A DNA stretch of 64,000 nucleotides from Paenibacillus_AB hodogayensis (GTDB lineage: Bacteria; Bacillota; Bacilli; Paenibacillales; NBRC-103111): assembly GCF_039536325.1 (NCBI RefSeq), contig NZ_BAAAYO010000005.1:1-64000 (forward strand), written 5' to 3'. The notes below the pieces were generated by a model, which was not told the DNA's origin, did not search any database, and saw nothing but the letters and a program-made list of their open reading frames with translations. The translations under genes and the position numbers were made by a program. Below are positions 28,365-35,871 of this stretch, one piece after another; the first letter of the stretch is position 1; each line of letters starts with the position of its first letter.

Positions 28365-28397
28365 AACGCGCTCTTTTCTGGAGCGCGTTTCTTTTTT
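28365..28397 (+). terminator. Terminator of the pectin-oligosaccharide operon
   Basis: AACGCGCTC and GAGCGCGTT pair around TTTTCTG and are followed by TCTTTTTTG, eight bases beyond the PL22 stop. Confidence 0.9.
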
Positions 28398-28489
28398 GTG
28401 CCTGGCAAGGATAAGTCTGGAATCGATAGCGCATAGTAAAAGGGGAAAATATCCAAAGCGGACACCGCGATGAAGGAGAGTCCCTACCG

Positions 28490-29131
28490 ATGAGCTATCG
28501 TTTTACTTTGCAGGCGGACGCCCGCCTGTTAACCGAGCATTTCGGGGTCACGCAGCTGCTGGCCTATATCGAGAGCGAGCGGGAATACGCCCCGACCGGA
28601 TACGTATCGGCCATTTGCGGCAGAGGCCAGGAACGCGTATTGGACGAATTTCGCTGGGGGCTTCTGCCCTTCTGGGCCCGCAATGCGGTGCACGCGGATG
28701 GGCTGTCGATTCTGGGGAACAAGTCGTTCGATTATCTACTGAAGCGGCAAAGATGCGTCATCCCTTGCAGCGCCTATTATCGCCACGTGCCGGAGCAAGG
28801 CCGGAAAAAAGCCGAGCGCGTCCTGCTGCTGCAAGGACAGCCGTTGGCGCTTGCCGGCGTATACGACATTCGCATCAGTCCGCAGGGCGAGGAGCTGCGC
28901 ACGTGCACGATCTTGTCGGTGACCTCCGCCGCCCCGGGCCGGGACGAGCAGGTGCCGATCGTGCTCGGGCCGGAGCAGACGGAGGCGTGGCTGTCGGCGG
29001 AGTTTATGGACAAGCTCGGCGTTCGCGATATGGTGGAGACGATCGTCGATGCGCAGCCGCGCAACCTGACGTATCCGTATGGCGAGCCGGCTGCGGAGGA
29101 AGGGGAAGGGCTGCAGCCGTTTCCGGCGTAA
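28490..29131 (+). CDS. Degenerate SRAP (YedK/HMCES-like) protein
   Basis: The 213-residue protein keeps the SRAP scaffold: FRWGLLPFWA, the RQRCVIPCSAYY strand-turn and LALAGVYD. However the residues that form and resolve the abasic-site DNA-protein crosslink are not in place. Family members begin Met-Cys-Gly-Arg-Phe; this one begins MSYRF, so Cys2 is Ser. The glutamate in GFYEW is an Arg (AYYRH), and the histidine before the MPVIL strand is missing (RDEQVPIVL). The Asn-Ala-Arg segment is shortened. It may bind DNA without crosslinking, or have a new role. It starts after GGAGAG and stands alone between two terminators. Confidence 0.8.
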   Translation: MSYRFTLQADARLLTEHFGVTQLLAYIESEREYAPTGYVSAICGRGQERVLDEFRWGLLPFWARNAVHADGLSILGNKSFDYLLKRQRCVIPCSAYYRHVPEQGRKKAERVLLLQGQPLALAGVYDIRISPQGEELRTCTILSVTSAAPGRDEQVPIVLGPEQTEAWLSAEFMDKLGVRDMVETIVDAQPRNLTYPYGEPAAEEGEGLQPFPA

Positions 29132-29178
29132 GCCCCGTCGCACGCGAGCTAATGGAAACAGCGCAGGGCCGGATAGAT

Positions 29179-29244
29179 CCGCTACGAAACAAAAACCTCC
29201 GCAGCCCATATAGAAGGGCGACGGAGGTTTTTGTTTCGTAGCGG
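29179..29244. terminator. Long perfect inverted repeat, bidirectional terminator
   Basis: Two 23-base arms (29179-29201 and 29222-29244) are perfectly complementary, with an inner GCCC/GGGC stem in the loop. Each arm contains a run of five A or T. It separates the convergent SRAP and HU genes and begins right at the HU stop. Confidence 0.85.
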
Positions 29245-29245
29245 T

Positions 29246-29551
29246 TTATTGCGGTGCCGGAGTCCGGGACGCTTCAGGCTCGTTCAGAGCATCCTTCAGC
29301 GTTTTCCCTGCCGAGAAAACGGGCACTTTTCCTGCCGGCAGCTCGACTTCCTTGCCGGTTTTGCTGTTGCGTCCCATACGGGCCTCGCGTTCGCGGACAT
29401 CGAAGGTGCCGAAGCCAAGCAGCTGTACCTTCTCGTTTTGCACCAAAGCGTCCGAGATCGAATCCAGCACGCACGATACGGCCTTTTCGGCATTTTTCTT
29501 CGTAAATCCGCTTGTTTTTGCCACTTTTTCAATCAGCTCTTCCTTATTCAT
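29246..29551 (-). CDS. hup: HU family DNA-binding protein
   Basis: The 101-residue protein is HU: MNKEELIEKVAKTSGFTKKNAEKAV for the N-terminal helices, LLGFGTFDVREREARMGRNSKTG for the saddle and the DNA-contacting arm, and FSAGKTLKDAL at the end, then a short Pro/Ala tail. The ATG at 29551 is preceded by GAGGTG; the longer frame upstream has no family match. HU bends and compacts DNA and is usually abundant. It lies downstream of, and oriented with, the cold-shock gene. Confidence 0.95.
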   Translation of the reverse strand: MNKEELIEKVAKTSGFTKKNAEKAVSCVLDSISDALVQNEKVQLLGFGTFDVREREARMGRNSKTGKEVELPAGKVPVFSAGKTLKDALNEPEASRTPAPQ

Positions 29552-29673
29552 ACCCGACACCTCGCTCTTTCTTATACTCTTTTGCACATCGGCAGCATGC
29601 TCGTTCGCACGCCTTTGGAATAAGGGAAACAGACAAATCGGTATCGGTTTGCTAGGGAGCAAGCCGGGAAAAC

Positions 29674-29880
29674 TCAATAAATTTTCGATACGTTTTCCGC
29701 TTGGGGACCGCGGTTCCCTTGAGTCACGTTGAATTGGACGCGTTGGCCTTCGTCCAGCGATTTGTAGCCGTCGCCCTCAATTGCGCTGAAATGGACGAAT
29801 ACGTCGCTGCCGCCGCCTTCGACTTCGATAAAGCCAAAGCCCTTATCATTGTTGAACCATTTTACTGTACCTGTTTGCAA
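29674..29880 (-). CDS. Cold-shock protein (CspA family)
   Basis: The 68-residue OB-fold protein carries both RNA-binding motifs, KGFGFIE and VFVHFSAI, and the GPQAENV C-terminus. The start is TTG at 29880 with GGGAGG eight bases upstream; no ATG fits in frame. It binds single-stranded nucleic acid and melts mRNA structure at low temperature. The leader carries a large inverted repeat (29932-29989). Confidence 0.95.
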   Translation of the reverse strand: MQTGTVKWFNNDKGFGFIEVEGGGSDVFVHFSAIEGDGYKSLDEGQRVQFNVTQGNRGPQAENVSKIY

Positions 29881-29931
29881 ATGGAAAACCTCCCGAAGAT
29901 TGTTTTAACATGTTCATTTTTAAAATAAAAA

Positions 29932-29989
29932 AATTCACACATTGAGAAGAGATCCATTATAAAATGAAGCCCTTTTCAATATGTGAATT
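29932..29989 (-). promoter_or_regulatory. Inverted repeat in the control region of the cold-shock gene
   Basis: AATTCACACATTGAGAAGAG at 29932-29951 is complementary at 17 of 20 positions to 29970-29989. The centre contains TATAAT reading on the minus strand. It could be an operator around the promoter or, if transcribed from further upstream, a foldable leader. The stretch 29990-30133 shows no gene. Confidence 0.5.
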
Positions 29990-30133
29990 GGATTTGAACT
30001 CTATAATTGTATCAATCTTACCATAGCCAGGCCAAATAAGCAACCCGTCTTTGCGGAGGACCGCGGTCCAAGTCCGAATCCGAACGGATACCTGTGGTCC
30101 GGTTCGGGTGCCAGTGGCGACGTACGTCCCGAA

Positions 30134-30163
30134 TTGACAGTTGGCCGCGAAAAATGGTATAAA
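30134..30163 (+). promoter_or_regulatory. Promoter of the tyrS leader
   Basis: TTGACA (30134-30139) and TATAAA (30158-30163) with an 18-bp spacer. Confidence 0.8.
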
Positions 30164-30169
30164 GAATCA

Positions 30170-30452
30170 AACGAAATACGTTGAAGATATGCTGGGAAGG
30201 GAATCAGTAGTCAGCGTAAGCAGCGCTTCAGAGAGCCGGCGGAAGGTGCGAGCCGGAGCGCGGACGCAGGCGAATTACGTCCCGGAGCATCCGAACCGAA
30301 GTCGCGGGATTTCTCGCGGAAGGGGAAGGACGGACGAAACGGCCGTTATCCGTTTGCAAGCGGACAGTTTTTCCCTTACCCGGAAGCTGTCAATTAGGGT
30401 GGTACCGCGATGACTCGTCCCTGTTCATGAACAGGAGACGGGTCTTTTTTGG
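30170..30452 (+). promoter_or_regulatory. Tyrosine T-box riboswitch leader with terminator
   Basis: The invariant T-box AGGGTGGTACCGCG lies at 30396-30409. It is followed by a terminator, GACTCGTCCCTGT paired with ACAGGAGACGGGTC then TTTTTT (30412-30450). Upstream, an AG-rich distal stem I loop (AGAGAGCCGG, GGTGCGAGCC) precedes GAATTACGT, in which UAC at 30276-30278 is a fitting tyrosine specifier. Uncharged tRNA-Tyr would stabilise the antiterminator and turn on tyrS. Confidence 0.93.
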
Positions 30453-30482
30453 TTTCCGCGAACTTTACACAAGGAGAGATGC

Positions 30483-31769
30483 ATGTTGAGCGAAACACGT
30501 ATAACCGATGCGCAATTGCTGGAGGACCTCGAATACAGAGGGCTCGTCTATCAGGTGACGGACCGCGAAGGGCTGCAAAAGAAACTCGAATCGGAACGGG
30601 TCGTTCTGTACTGCGGGTTCGATCCGACGGCAGACAGCCTGCACATCGGCAGTCTGCTGCCGATTCTGTGCTTGAAACGATTTCAGCTGGCCGGGCATCA
30701 TTCGATCGCGCTTGTCGGCGGCGGCACCGGTCTGATCGGCGATCCGAGCGGACGCTCGACCGAGCGCTCCCTCAATACGGCCGACACGGTCGCGCAGTGG
30801 ACGTCCAGTCTGCAGCGGCAGCTGTCCCGCTTCCTCGATTTCGAGCTGGCGGACAATCCGGCCAAGCTGGTCAGCAACTACGACTGGCTCGCCCCGCTGG
30901 ATGCCATCTCGTTTCTGCGCGACGTGGGCAAAAACTTCACGGTCAATTACATGCTGGCCAAAGATTCGGTCGATTCGCGCCTTGCGAACGGCATCTCGTT
31001 CACCGAGTTCAGCTACATGATTCTTCAGGCGTACGATTTCCACAAGCTCCATCAGGAGCATAACTGCTCCTTACAGCTTGGCGGCAGCGATCAATGGGGC
31101 AACATTACGGCCGGTCTCGACTTGATCGGCAAGATGGGCGGGGGCGACGCTTTCGGCATCACTATGCCGCTGGTGACGAAGAGCGACGGTAAAAAGTTCG
31201 GCAAATCCGAATCCGGCGCGATTTGGCTCGACCGCAGCAAAACGTCGGCTTATCAATTTTATCAGTTCTGGATCAATACCGACGATCAGGATGTCGTGAA
31301 GTTTTTGAAATATTTCACGTTCCTGACGCGGGAGCAGATTGCGGAGCTGGAGAAAGAAGTGCAGGAGCGGCCGGAGAAGCGCGTCGCCCAACGCGAGCTG
31401 GCGCGCGAAGTGACCCGGATCGTTCACGGTCAGGAAGCGGTGGAAAGCGCGGAGAATATTACGCAGGCGCTGTTCTCGGGCGAGGTGACGAAGCTGAACG
31501 AAGAGGAGCTTGTCGAGGCGCTTCAGGATATGCCGACGACGGTGCTGGAGGATCAGCCGGAAACCGGCATCATCGATCTGCTTGTCGCGGTCAAAGCAGC
31601 GCCTTCCCGCCGCCAGGCGAAGCAGGACATTGAGAGCGGTGCGGTATATGTCAACGGGGAGCGCGTCAGCGGCATTGACAGCACAATCGGGCCGGATCAG
31701 CGGCTGCACGGTAAATATGCGGTCCTGCGGCGCGGCAAAAAAAATTACTACCTCGTTAAGTTTCAGTAA
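30483..31769 (+). CDS. tyrS: Tyrosyl-tRNA synthetase
   Basis: The 428-residue class I synthetase has HIGS at 54-57, the tyrosine-binding QAYDFHKLHQEHNCSLQLGGSDQWGN region, KFGKS at 238-242 as the second ATP motif, and a C-terminal S4 RNA-binding domain. It charges tRNA-Tyr. The start follows AAGGAGA by six bases, just after the T-box terminator that controls it. Length and motifs are those of the standard bacterial TyrS group with a KFGKS motif. Confidence 0.97.
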   Translation: MLSETRITDAQLLEDLEYRGLVYQVTDREGLQKKLESERVVLYCGFDPTADSLHIGSLLPILCLKRFQLAGHHSIALVGGGTGLIGDPSGRSTERSLNTADTVAQWTSSLQRQLSRFLDFELADNPAKLVSNYDWLAPLDAISFLRDVGKNFTVNYMLAKDSVDSRLANGISFTEFSYMILQAYDFHKLHQEHNCSLQLGGSDQWGNITAGLDLIGKMGGGDAFGITMPLVTKSDGKKFGKSESGAIWLDRSKTSAYQFYQFWINTDDQDVVKFLKYFTFLTREQIAELEKEVQERPEKRVAQRELAREVTRIVHGQEAVESAENITQALFSGEVTKLNEEELVEALQDMPTTVLEDQPETGIIDLLVAVKAAPSRRQAKQDIESGAVYVNGERVSGIDSTIGPDQRLHGKYAVLRRGKKNYYLVKFQ

Positions 31770-31913
31770 TTCGGGCTCGCCGGGGGAGCGCAGCTCGTCC
31801 GTATCCCACAAGCCTTCTCCGGCAGCCGGGGACGCCGTCGCTTTCGTGCGGGAAGCGCACGGATTCCCGGTACCGGGGAAAGCTCCTATTTTGCCGAGAC
31901 GGGGAGGTCTGTT

Positions 31914-32996
31914 ATGCTCGACGCGTATTGGCTGCCGATCGGATACGCGCTGCTGACGTTTCCGATGCTGGCCTTCCTGTTCACGCTCCCGTTTCTGGTC
32001 ATCCAGTATCGCAAGTACGGGTATTTGAACAAAATCCGCGTGCTCGTCATCTATTCGCTACTGCTCTATCTGCTGACCGCGCTCTATCTGGTTATCCTGC
32101 CGCTTCCCGCCACGCGGAATACGTGCAGCGGGCTGCGGGAGTCGTACATGTCCTGGATTCCGTTCCAATTCGTCAACGACTTCCTGCGGGAGACGGGCGT
32201 GCGGTTCGCCGAGCCCTCGACTTACTTGCGGCTGTTCCGGGAACGGGCGTTTCTCCAGGCGGCCTTCAACGTGCTGCTGCTCGTGCCGCTCGGCGTCTAT
32301 TTGCGCTATTATTTCCGCTTCGGTCCGGTCAAAGCCATCGCGGCTGCGTTCGGCTTGTCGCTGTTTTTCGAGATCACCCAAGTGACCGGACTGTACGGGA
32401 TCTATATGTGCCCTTACCGGCTGTTCGATGTGGACGATCTGATGCTGAATACGCTCGGAGGGGCGGTCGGCTATGCGGCGGCTCCGCTTTTGACGAAGCT
32501 GCTGCCCGAGGCGAGGCGGCTGGACGAGCGGGTGGATCTGAAAACGGAACGGATCGGCTTTACGCGGCGGCTGGTCGCCCTGCAGCTCGATCTGCTGGTG
32601 CTGCTTCCGCTGCTGGCGCTGTTCATGAAGCAATCCAGCTTGGTTATCTATGGCGCAGTTTGTTTCGGGTATTTCATTGTGCTGCCGTATGTGACGAACG
32701 GCCGGACGTTGGGGAAATTCATCGTGCGGATCCGGGTAAAAGGAAAGGGTCCGCGTATCCGGCTCCACGAGCTGCTCATCCGGTATGGGGTGCTGTACGG
32801 AGCGATCGGAGGCGTCAATGCGGCGCTGTTCGACCAATACGTGCGCGGGCTGCCGCCGATCGGGATTGCCGCCTGTTTCCTGACGGCGGGCCTCGTCGAT
32901 CTGGTGTTCGCCGTGCATGCGGCGCCCAAGCTGTTCCGCAAGGACAAGACGTTGTTCTACGAGCGCTGGAGCCGCACGGAGCATGAGATCGTATAG
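31914..32996 (+). CDS. VanZ-RDD fusion membrane protein
   Basis: The 360-residue protein begins with a VanZ-like domain: four or five membrane helices including PFQFVNDFLRE, NVLLLVPLGVYLR, and FEITQVTGLYGIYMCPYRLFDVDDLMLNTLGG, which matches VanZ closely. From about residue 225 it continues as an RDD domain, RLVALQLDLLVLLPL, then NGRTLGKFIVRIRV. Both domains are poorly understood; VanZ proteins affect teicoplanin susceptibility in some species and RDD proteins have been linked to ion exchange. GGGGAGG precedes the ATG. It is separated from tyrS by about 145 bases without a clear terminator. Confidence 0.87.
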   Translation: MLDAYWLPIGYALLTFPMLAFLFTLPFLVIQYRKYGYLNKIRVLVIYSLLLYLLTALYLVILPLPATRNTCSGLRESYMSWIPFQFVNDFLRETGVRFAEPSTYLRLFRERAFLQAAFNVLLLVPLGVYLRYYFRFGPVKAIAAAFGLSLFFEITQVTGLYGIYMCPYRLFDVDDLMLNTLGGAVGYAAAPLLTKLLPEARRLDERVDLKTERIGFTRRLVALQLDLLVLLPLLALFMKQSSLVIYGAVCFGYFIVLPYVTNGRTLGKFIVRIRVKGKGPRIRLHELLIRYGVLYGAIGGVNAALFDQYVRGLPPIGIAACFLTAGLVDLVFAVHAAPKLFRKDKTLFYERWSRTEHEIV

Positions 32997-33003
32997 GGGC
33001 AAA

Positions 33004-33066
33004 AGGGGAAAAGGGGAAAAACAAACAGAGCCTTCGCGGCCGCATAAGCGGCTGATCGAAGGCTCT
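33004..33066 (-). terminator. Terminator of the DUF3105 gene
   Basis: AGAGCCTTCG (33027-33036) and CGAAGGCTCT (33057-33066) pair; on the minus strand the stem is followed by TGTTTGTTTTTCCCC. It may also stop transcription from the VanZ-RDD gene. Confidence 0.8.
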
Positions 33067-33115
33067 TGACGTTGCTGGGTCCGGCTGGACGCGATACGCA
33101 TGCGAGCCTTGTCCG

Positions 33116-33706
33116 TCAGCTGCGCGGGTGATGATCGATCCCTTTGTACGCCTTGATGAAGTCGACGATCCGTTTCTCGTCGAACGCGTCCAGCCGGTCG
33201 ATCCTGCCCCAAGCCGTCAAAGTGATGGCATTGGGCATTTCCTTATAAGGATTGACGAGGACGTATTGCGGGTAACGCCGTACGACCGTCTCCAGCTTGC
33301 CGACGGTTTCCTCGTCGGTCTGACCGTTGTAGTAGATCACGACCCCGGCGTCCTCCAGATTGTGCACGAGCAGCTCCTTCGGAAGAGGCTCCTTATGCAC
33401 GCCCCAAGGCGCTATGTAAGGCAGATGCTGGCCGCTTGTCGGGGGATCGGAGTTGTAGGGCTTGTGCGGAGAGCCGGCATTGGCGATATGCGATTGGTCG
33501 GGCATGACGGCGACCCGTTCGCCCGGCTTAGGGGGACGGTTGGCGATCAGCACGATCAGCGCGGCGACGAGCAGCGCCGCTCCGCCGATCCATCCCGCTC
33601 TTTTGCGCCATTGCCGCCTTCTTGTTTCTTCGGCGCGCAGAGCGGCATGCGTCTTCTTGTTCACAGCCTTTGACGGCTGTGCGGCGGTCGTTCGGGTCTT
33701 GTCCAT
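33116..33706 (-). CDS. DUF3105 membrane-anchored protein
   Basis: The 196-residue protein has a basic N-terminal cytoplasmic tail, one membrane helix at about 38-56 and an extracytoplasmic DUF3105 domain with its hallmarks: YNSDPPTSGQHLPY, PWGVHKEPL and LVHNLEDAGVVIYY. Many members have HNLEHG at the last motif; here the second histidine is Asp. The family has no established function. The gene sits behind its own copy of the BlaI-type operator (33733-33751), so it appears to be the effector of the neighbouring BlaI/M56 pair. AAGGAGC precedes the ATG. Confidence 0.85.
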   Translation of the reverse strand: MDKTRTTAAQPSKAVNKKTHAALRAEETRRRQWRKRAGWIGGAALLVAALIVLIANRPPKPGERVAVMPDQSHIANAGSPHKPYNSDPPTSGQHLPYIAPWGVHKEPLPKELLVHNLEDAGVVIYYNGQTDEETVGKLETVVRRYPQYVLVNPYKEMPNAITLTAWGRIDRLDAFDEKRIVDFIKAYKGIDHHPRS

Positions 33707-33732
33707 CGTGAATCAGCTCCTTGATTTTATAA

Positions 33733-33751
33733 ACACTACATTGCGTAGTGT
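33733..33751 (-). promoter_or_regulatory. BlaI-type operator before the DUF3105 gene
   Basis: ACACTAC-ATTGC-GTAGTGT is a seven-base dyad with a five-base centre, 27 bases before the start codon. It has the same arms and spacing as the operator overlapping the blaI promoter at 35094-35120. Confidence 0.8.
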
Positions 33752-33760
33752 ATTGGGGCG

Positions 33761-33791
33761 AAAAATATGCTCCGACTCGTAAAGTCAGAGC
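33761..33791 (-). terminator. Terminator of the BlaI/M56 operon
   Basis: On the minus strand GCTCTGACT-TTACG-AGTCGGAGC is followed by ATATTTTT. It separates the M56 gene from the DUF3105 gene, which must therefore use its own promoter. Confidence 0.8.
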
Positions 33792-33808
33792 GGCGTTGCG
33801 GCGTCTCT

Positions 33809-34669
33809 TCACCAGAGCATGCACACGAAGGCTGCCGTCAGGAAAGCGGCGGCGTGCACGGACACGACCATCGGGCGCAGCGGCAGGCGCAATTGCGGCG
33901 CCGCATGCGGATCGATCAGTTGCTGCAGCCGGTAATTGATCGACGTTTCCGCGAACGAGGCGTATACGACTCCTTGGCGTGGAGCATCGGGACGTCCGAG
34001 GCGCAGCAGCTTGAGCAGGGCGCTCGCCACAGGCTCCATGGAACCGGAGCGGGACATCGCAAACTGATCCGCCAACACTTCGCGGGCGATACGGTATTGC
34101 TCGCTCGTCCAGCGGAGGATGGGCAAATACCAGACGACCGAGGCAAGCCAGGACAGGACGAATGATGCGAACGGATCGCGCGACGCCTGATGGTGGCGCT
34201 CATGATCGAGGACCGCCATCAGCTCGTTGTCGTCCAGCAGCCGGAGCAGCCCGTCGGAGACGACGATGCGCGGGCGAGCGATTCCGATCGTCAGCGCCAG
34301 CGGCTTGCGGCTCGCGACGACCAGCGGGGCGGCGCTACCGGCTAAACCGAACTTTTGCGCCAACTGCTCCGTCTTCTTCATATCCGCCGACATCCGGAAA
34401 GCGCTCCATGTGCGGCGAGTCCAGTACAGCTGTCTCGCCAACTGCCACGCCCCGTACAGAAACGTATACGCGATCAGCGCGTCCAGCCCGTAGGCGAGCG
34501 CCGGCATGCCGATCGCATGCAGCCAGCCGCTGCATACGGAGAACACGTTGAAGCCGAAGCTGCGGTCCAGCAAGAGTTGAAGCGCGTAAGCGATCATTTG
34601 CGCCAAGACGAGTCCGGCGATGGACGTCGAGGCCCACAACAGTTTTTGGGATCGGGTATGCCACATCAT
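33809..34669 (-). CDS. M56 family membrane metallopeptidase (BlaR1-like, no sensor domain)
   Basis: The 286-residue protein has membrane helices near the N-terminus, around 35-70 and 190-205, and at the C-terminus, with the zinc-protease motif HERHH in LDHERHHQASRDPFASF. This is the protease part of BlaR1/MecR1. The roughly 250-residue extracellular penicillin-binding sensor that follows in BlaR1 is absent: the protein ends right after the last membrane helix. It should cleave or trigger loss of the BlaI-type repressor encoded just upstream (ATGA overlap), but the signal cannot be a beta-lactam bound in the classical way. Confidence 0.9.
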   Translation of the reverse strand: MMWHTRSQKLLWASTSIAGLVLAQMIAYALQLLLDRSFGFNVFSVCSGWLHAIGMPALAYGLDALIAYTFLYGAWQLARQLYWTRRTWSAFRMSADMKKTEQLAQKFGLAGSAAPLVVASRKPLALTIGIARPRIVVSDGLLRLLDDNELMAVLDHERHHQASRDPFASFVLSWLASVVWYLPILRWTSEQYRIAREVLADQFAMSRSGSMEPVASALLKLLRLGRPDAPRQGVVYASFAETSINYRLQQLIDPHAAPQLRLPLRPMVVSVHAAAFLTAAFVCMLW

Positions 34670-35085
34670 GACGGGGCGTCCTTTTTCATCGATTGGAGCT
34701 TCTGCTCCAGCTGCGCGATCAACGCGGGATCGGCCTCCTCCAGAGCGTCGAGCATATGGTTGACGACGAGGGGGCCGAATTCCTCGACCAGCTCATGGGT
34801 CAGCTCGCGGGAGCGGGTGTGCATGAACTGTTCTCTGGACAAGACCGGACGATACAGCGTTTGCCGGCCTTCGACCCGCTTGAACAGCAGCTCCTTGTCG
34901 GCCAGCCGGTTCAATACGGTCATAACGGTATTGAAGCTGACGGTCGTCTCCGGCGACAGACTGGCTTGAACGTCACGGATCGAAATATCCGGGTCTGTCC
35001 AGACAATGTCCATAACCCGTGCTTCAAGCGGTCCAAAGAAGCGGTTCAGCCCTTTTTCATTTACTTTAAAATGATGCAGTTTCAT
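34666..35085 (-). CDS. BlaI/MecI/CopY-family repressor
   Basis: The 139-residue winged-helix protein matches BlaI: GLNRFFGPLEARVMDIVWTDPDISIRDVQ at the N-terminus, TVSFNTVMTVLNRLADKELL for the recognition helix and wing, and a C-terminal dimerisation region with the protease-sensitive linker. ATG 35085 is chosen over GTG 35094 because AGGTGA precedes it. It overlaps the M56 gene by four bases. An 11-base-arm palindrome covering its own -10 and ribosome site shows autoregulation; a second site controls the DUF3105 gene. Confidence 0.93.
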   Translation of the reverse strand: MKLHHFKVNEKGLNRFFGPLEARVMDIVWTDPDISIRDVQASLSPETTVSFNTVMTVLNRLADKELLFKRVEGRQTLYRPVLSREQFMHTRSRELTHELVEEFGPLVVNHMLDALEEADPALIAQLEQKLQSMKKDAPS

Positions 35086-35093
35086 CGGCGTCA

Positions 35094-35135
35094 CCTCACA
35101 CTACTCATTGTAGTGTGAGGACGCTCAATCGTCAA
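35094..35135 (-). promoter_or_regulatory. blaI promoter with overlapping palindromic operator
   Basis: CCTCACACTAC and GTAGTGTGAGG flank a five-base centre at 35094-35120. On the minus strand TTGACG (35130-35135) and TACAAT (35107-35112) have a 17-bp spacer, and the -10 lies inside the palindrome. Confidence 0.88.
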
Positions 35136-35267
35136 GCGGCCAAGACGGCGGGCTTCGGCCGGGGCGGAGGAACCATTCCTTGGCCTTCTTCAATAAACGG
35201 CGCCGTATACCGTCTCTGCGTTTTCTGTTATTCTAGTATCGGACGATCGACATTTTTTAAAGTCAGG

Positions 35268-35305
35268 TGCAACCTTTTTTCGACAACACCCGTTTAAAAG
35301 GTTGC
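35268..35305 (+). promoter_or_regulatory. Candidate ECF sigma promoter inside an inverted repeat
   Basis: TGCAACC (35268-35274) and CGTTT (35291-35295) have a 16-bp spacer, like SigX/SigW-type promoters. GCAACCTTTT (35269-35278) and AAAAGGTTGC (35296-35305) form a perfect ten-base inverted repeat around it. Autoregulation by the sigma factor encoded next is likely. Confidence 0.65.
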
Positions 35306-35322
35306 AAGAGAGGGGGATCCTT

Positions 35323-35871
35323 GTGGTAGAGCAGCAACTGATCAAAGCTGCCCAATCGGGCGATCGCGACGCTCTAATTACCCTATTGCGAGAAATCGAA
35401 ACACATGTGTACCGTACGGCTTATTACATTCTCGGGAATGAACAGGACGCCAAAGACGCCGCTCAGGAGGCGTTGATTCGCATATATTCGAAAATTAATT
35501 CCTATGAGGAGAAGGCGCAATTTAAAACGTGGGTGCAGCGGATCGTAACCAACATTTGCATCGACAAGTTTCGCCGGACGAAGGCTACCGTTTCGATCGA
35601 GGAGCACAATATGGTATTTTCAGCGGATAACAGCGTGGAAGACGAGCTGATGTCCACGTTTGTAGCCAAAGATATCCAGCAGGCCATCGATCATCTTCCG
35701 GAGCATCATCGGGCCGTTGTCGTGCTTCGTTATTTGCAGGATTTCTCGTACAACGAAATCGCCGATTCCCTCGATCTGCCTCTCAATACGGTGAAATCGT
35801 ATTTATACCGGGCGAGACAGCAGTTGCAAGTATTACTCCAAGATTATCAGAAAGGCGGTGTGCGGGGATGA
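35323..35871 (+). CDS. ECF sigma factor
   Basis: The 182-residue protein contains only sigma regions 2 and 4: AYYILGNEQDAKDAAQEALIRIYSKINSY and FKTWVQRIVTNICIDKFRR in region 2, and LPEHHRAVVVLRYLQDFSYNEIADSLDLPLNTVKSYLYRARQQL in region 4. It resembles the SigW/SigX groups that answer cell-envelope stress in Bacilli. GTG 35323 is chosen because AGAGGGGG precedes it. It overlaps the anti-sigma gene by ATGA, the standard pairing. Confidence 0.93.
   Translation: MVEQQLIKAAQSGDRDALITLLREIETHVYRTAYYILGNEQDAKDAAQEALIRIYSKINSYEEKAQFKTWVQRIVTNICIDKFRRTKATVSIEEHNMVFSADNSVEDELMSTFVAKDIQQAIDHLPEHHRAVVVLRYLQDFSYNEIADSLDLPLNTVKSYLYRARQQLQVLLQDYQKGGVRG

Noticed and set aside
31770..31913. Palindrome CCCGGTACCGGG before the VanZ-RDD gene
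   Set aside because: A perfect 12-base palindrome occurs but without a promoter or partner site; likely chance in GC-rich sequence.
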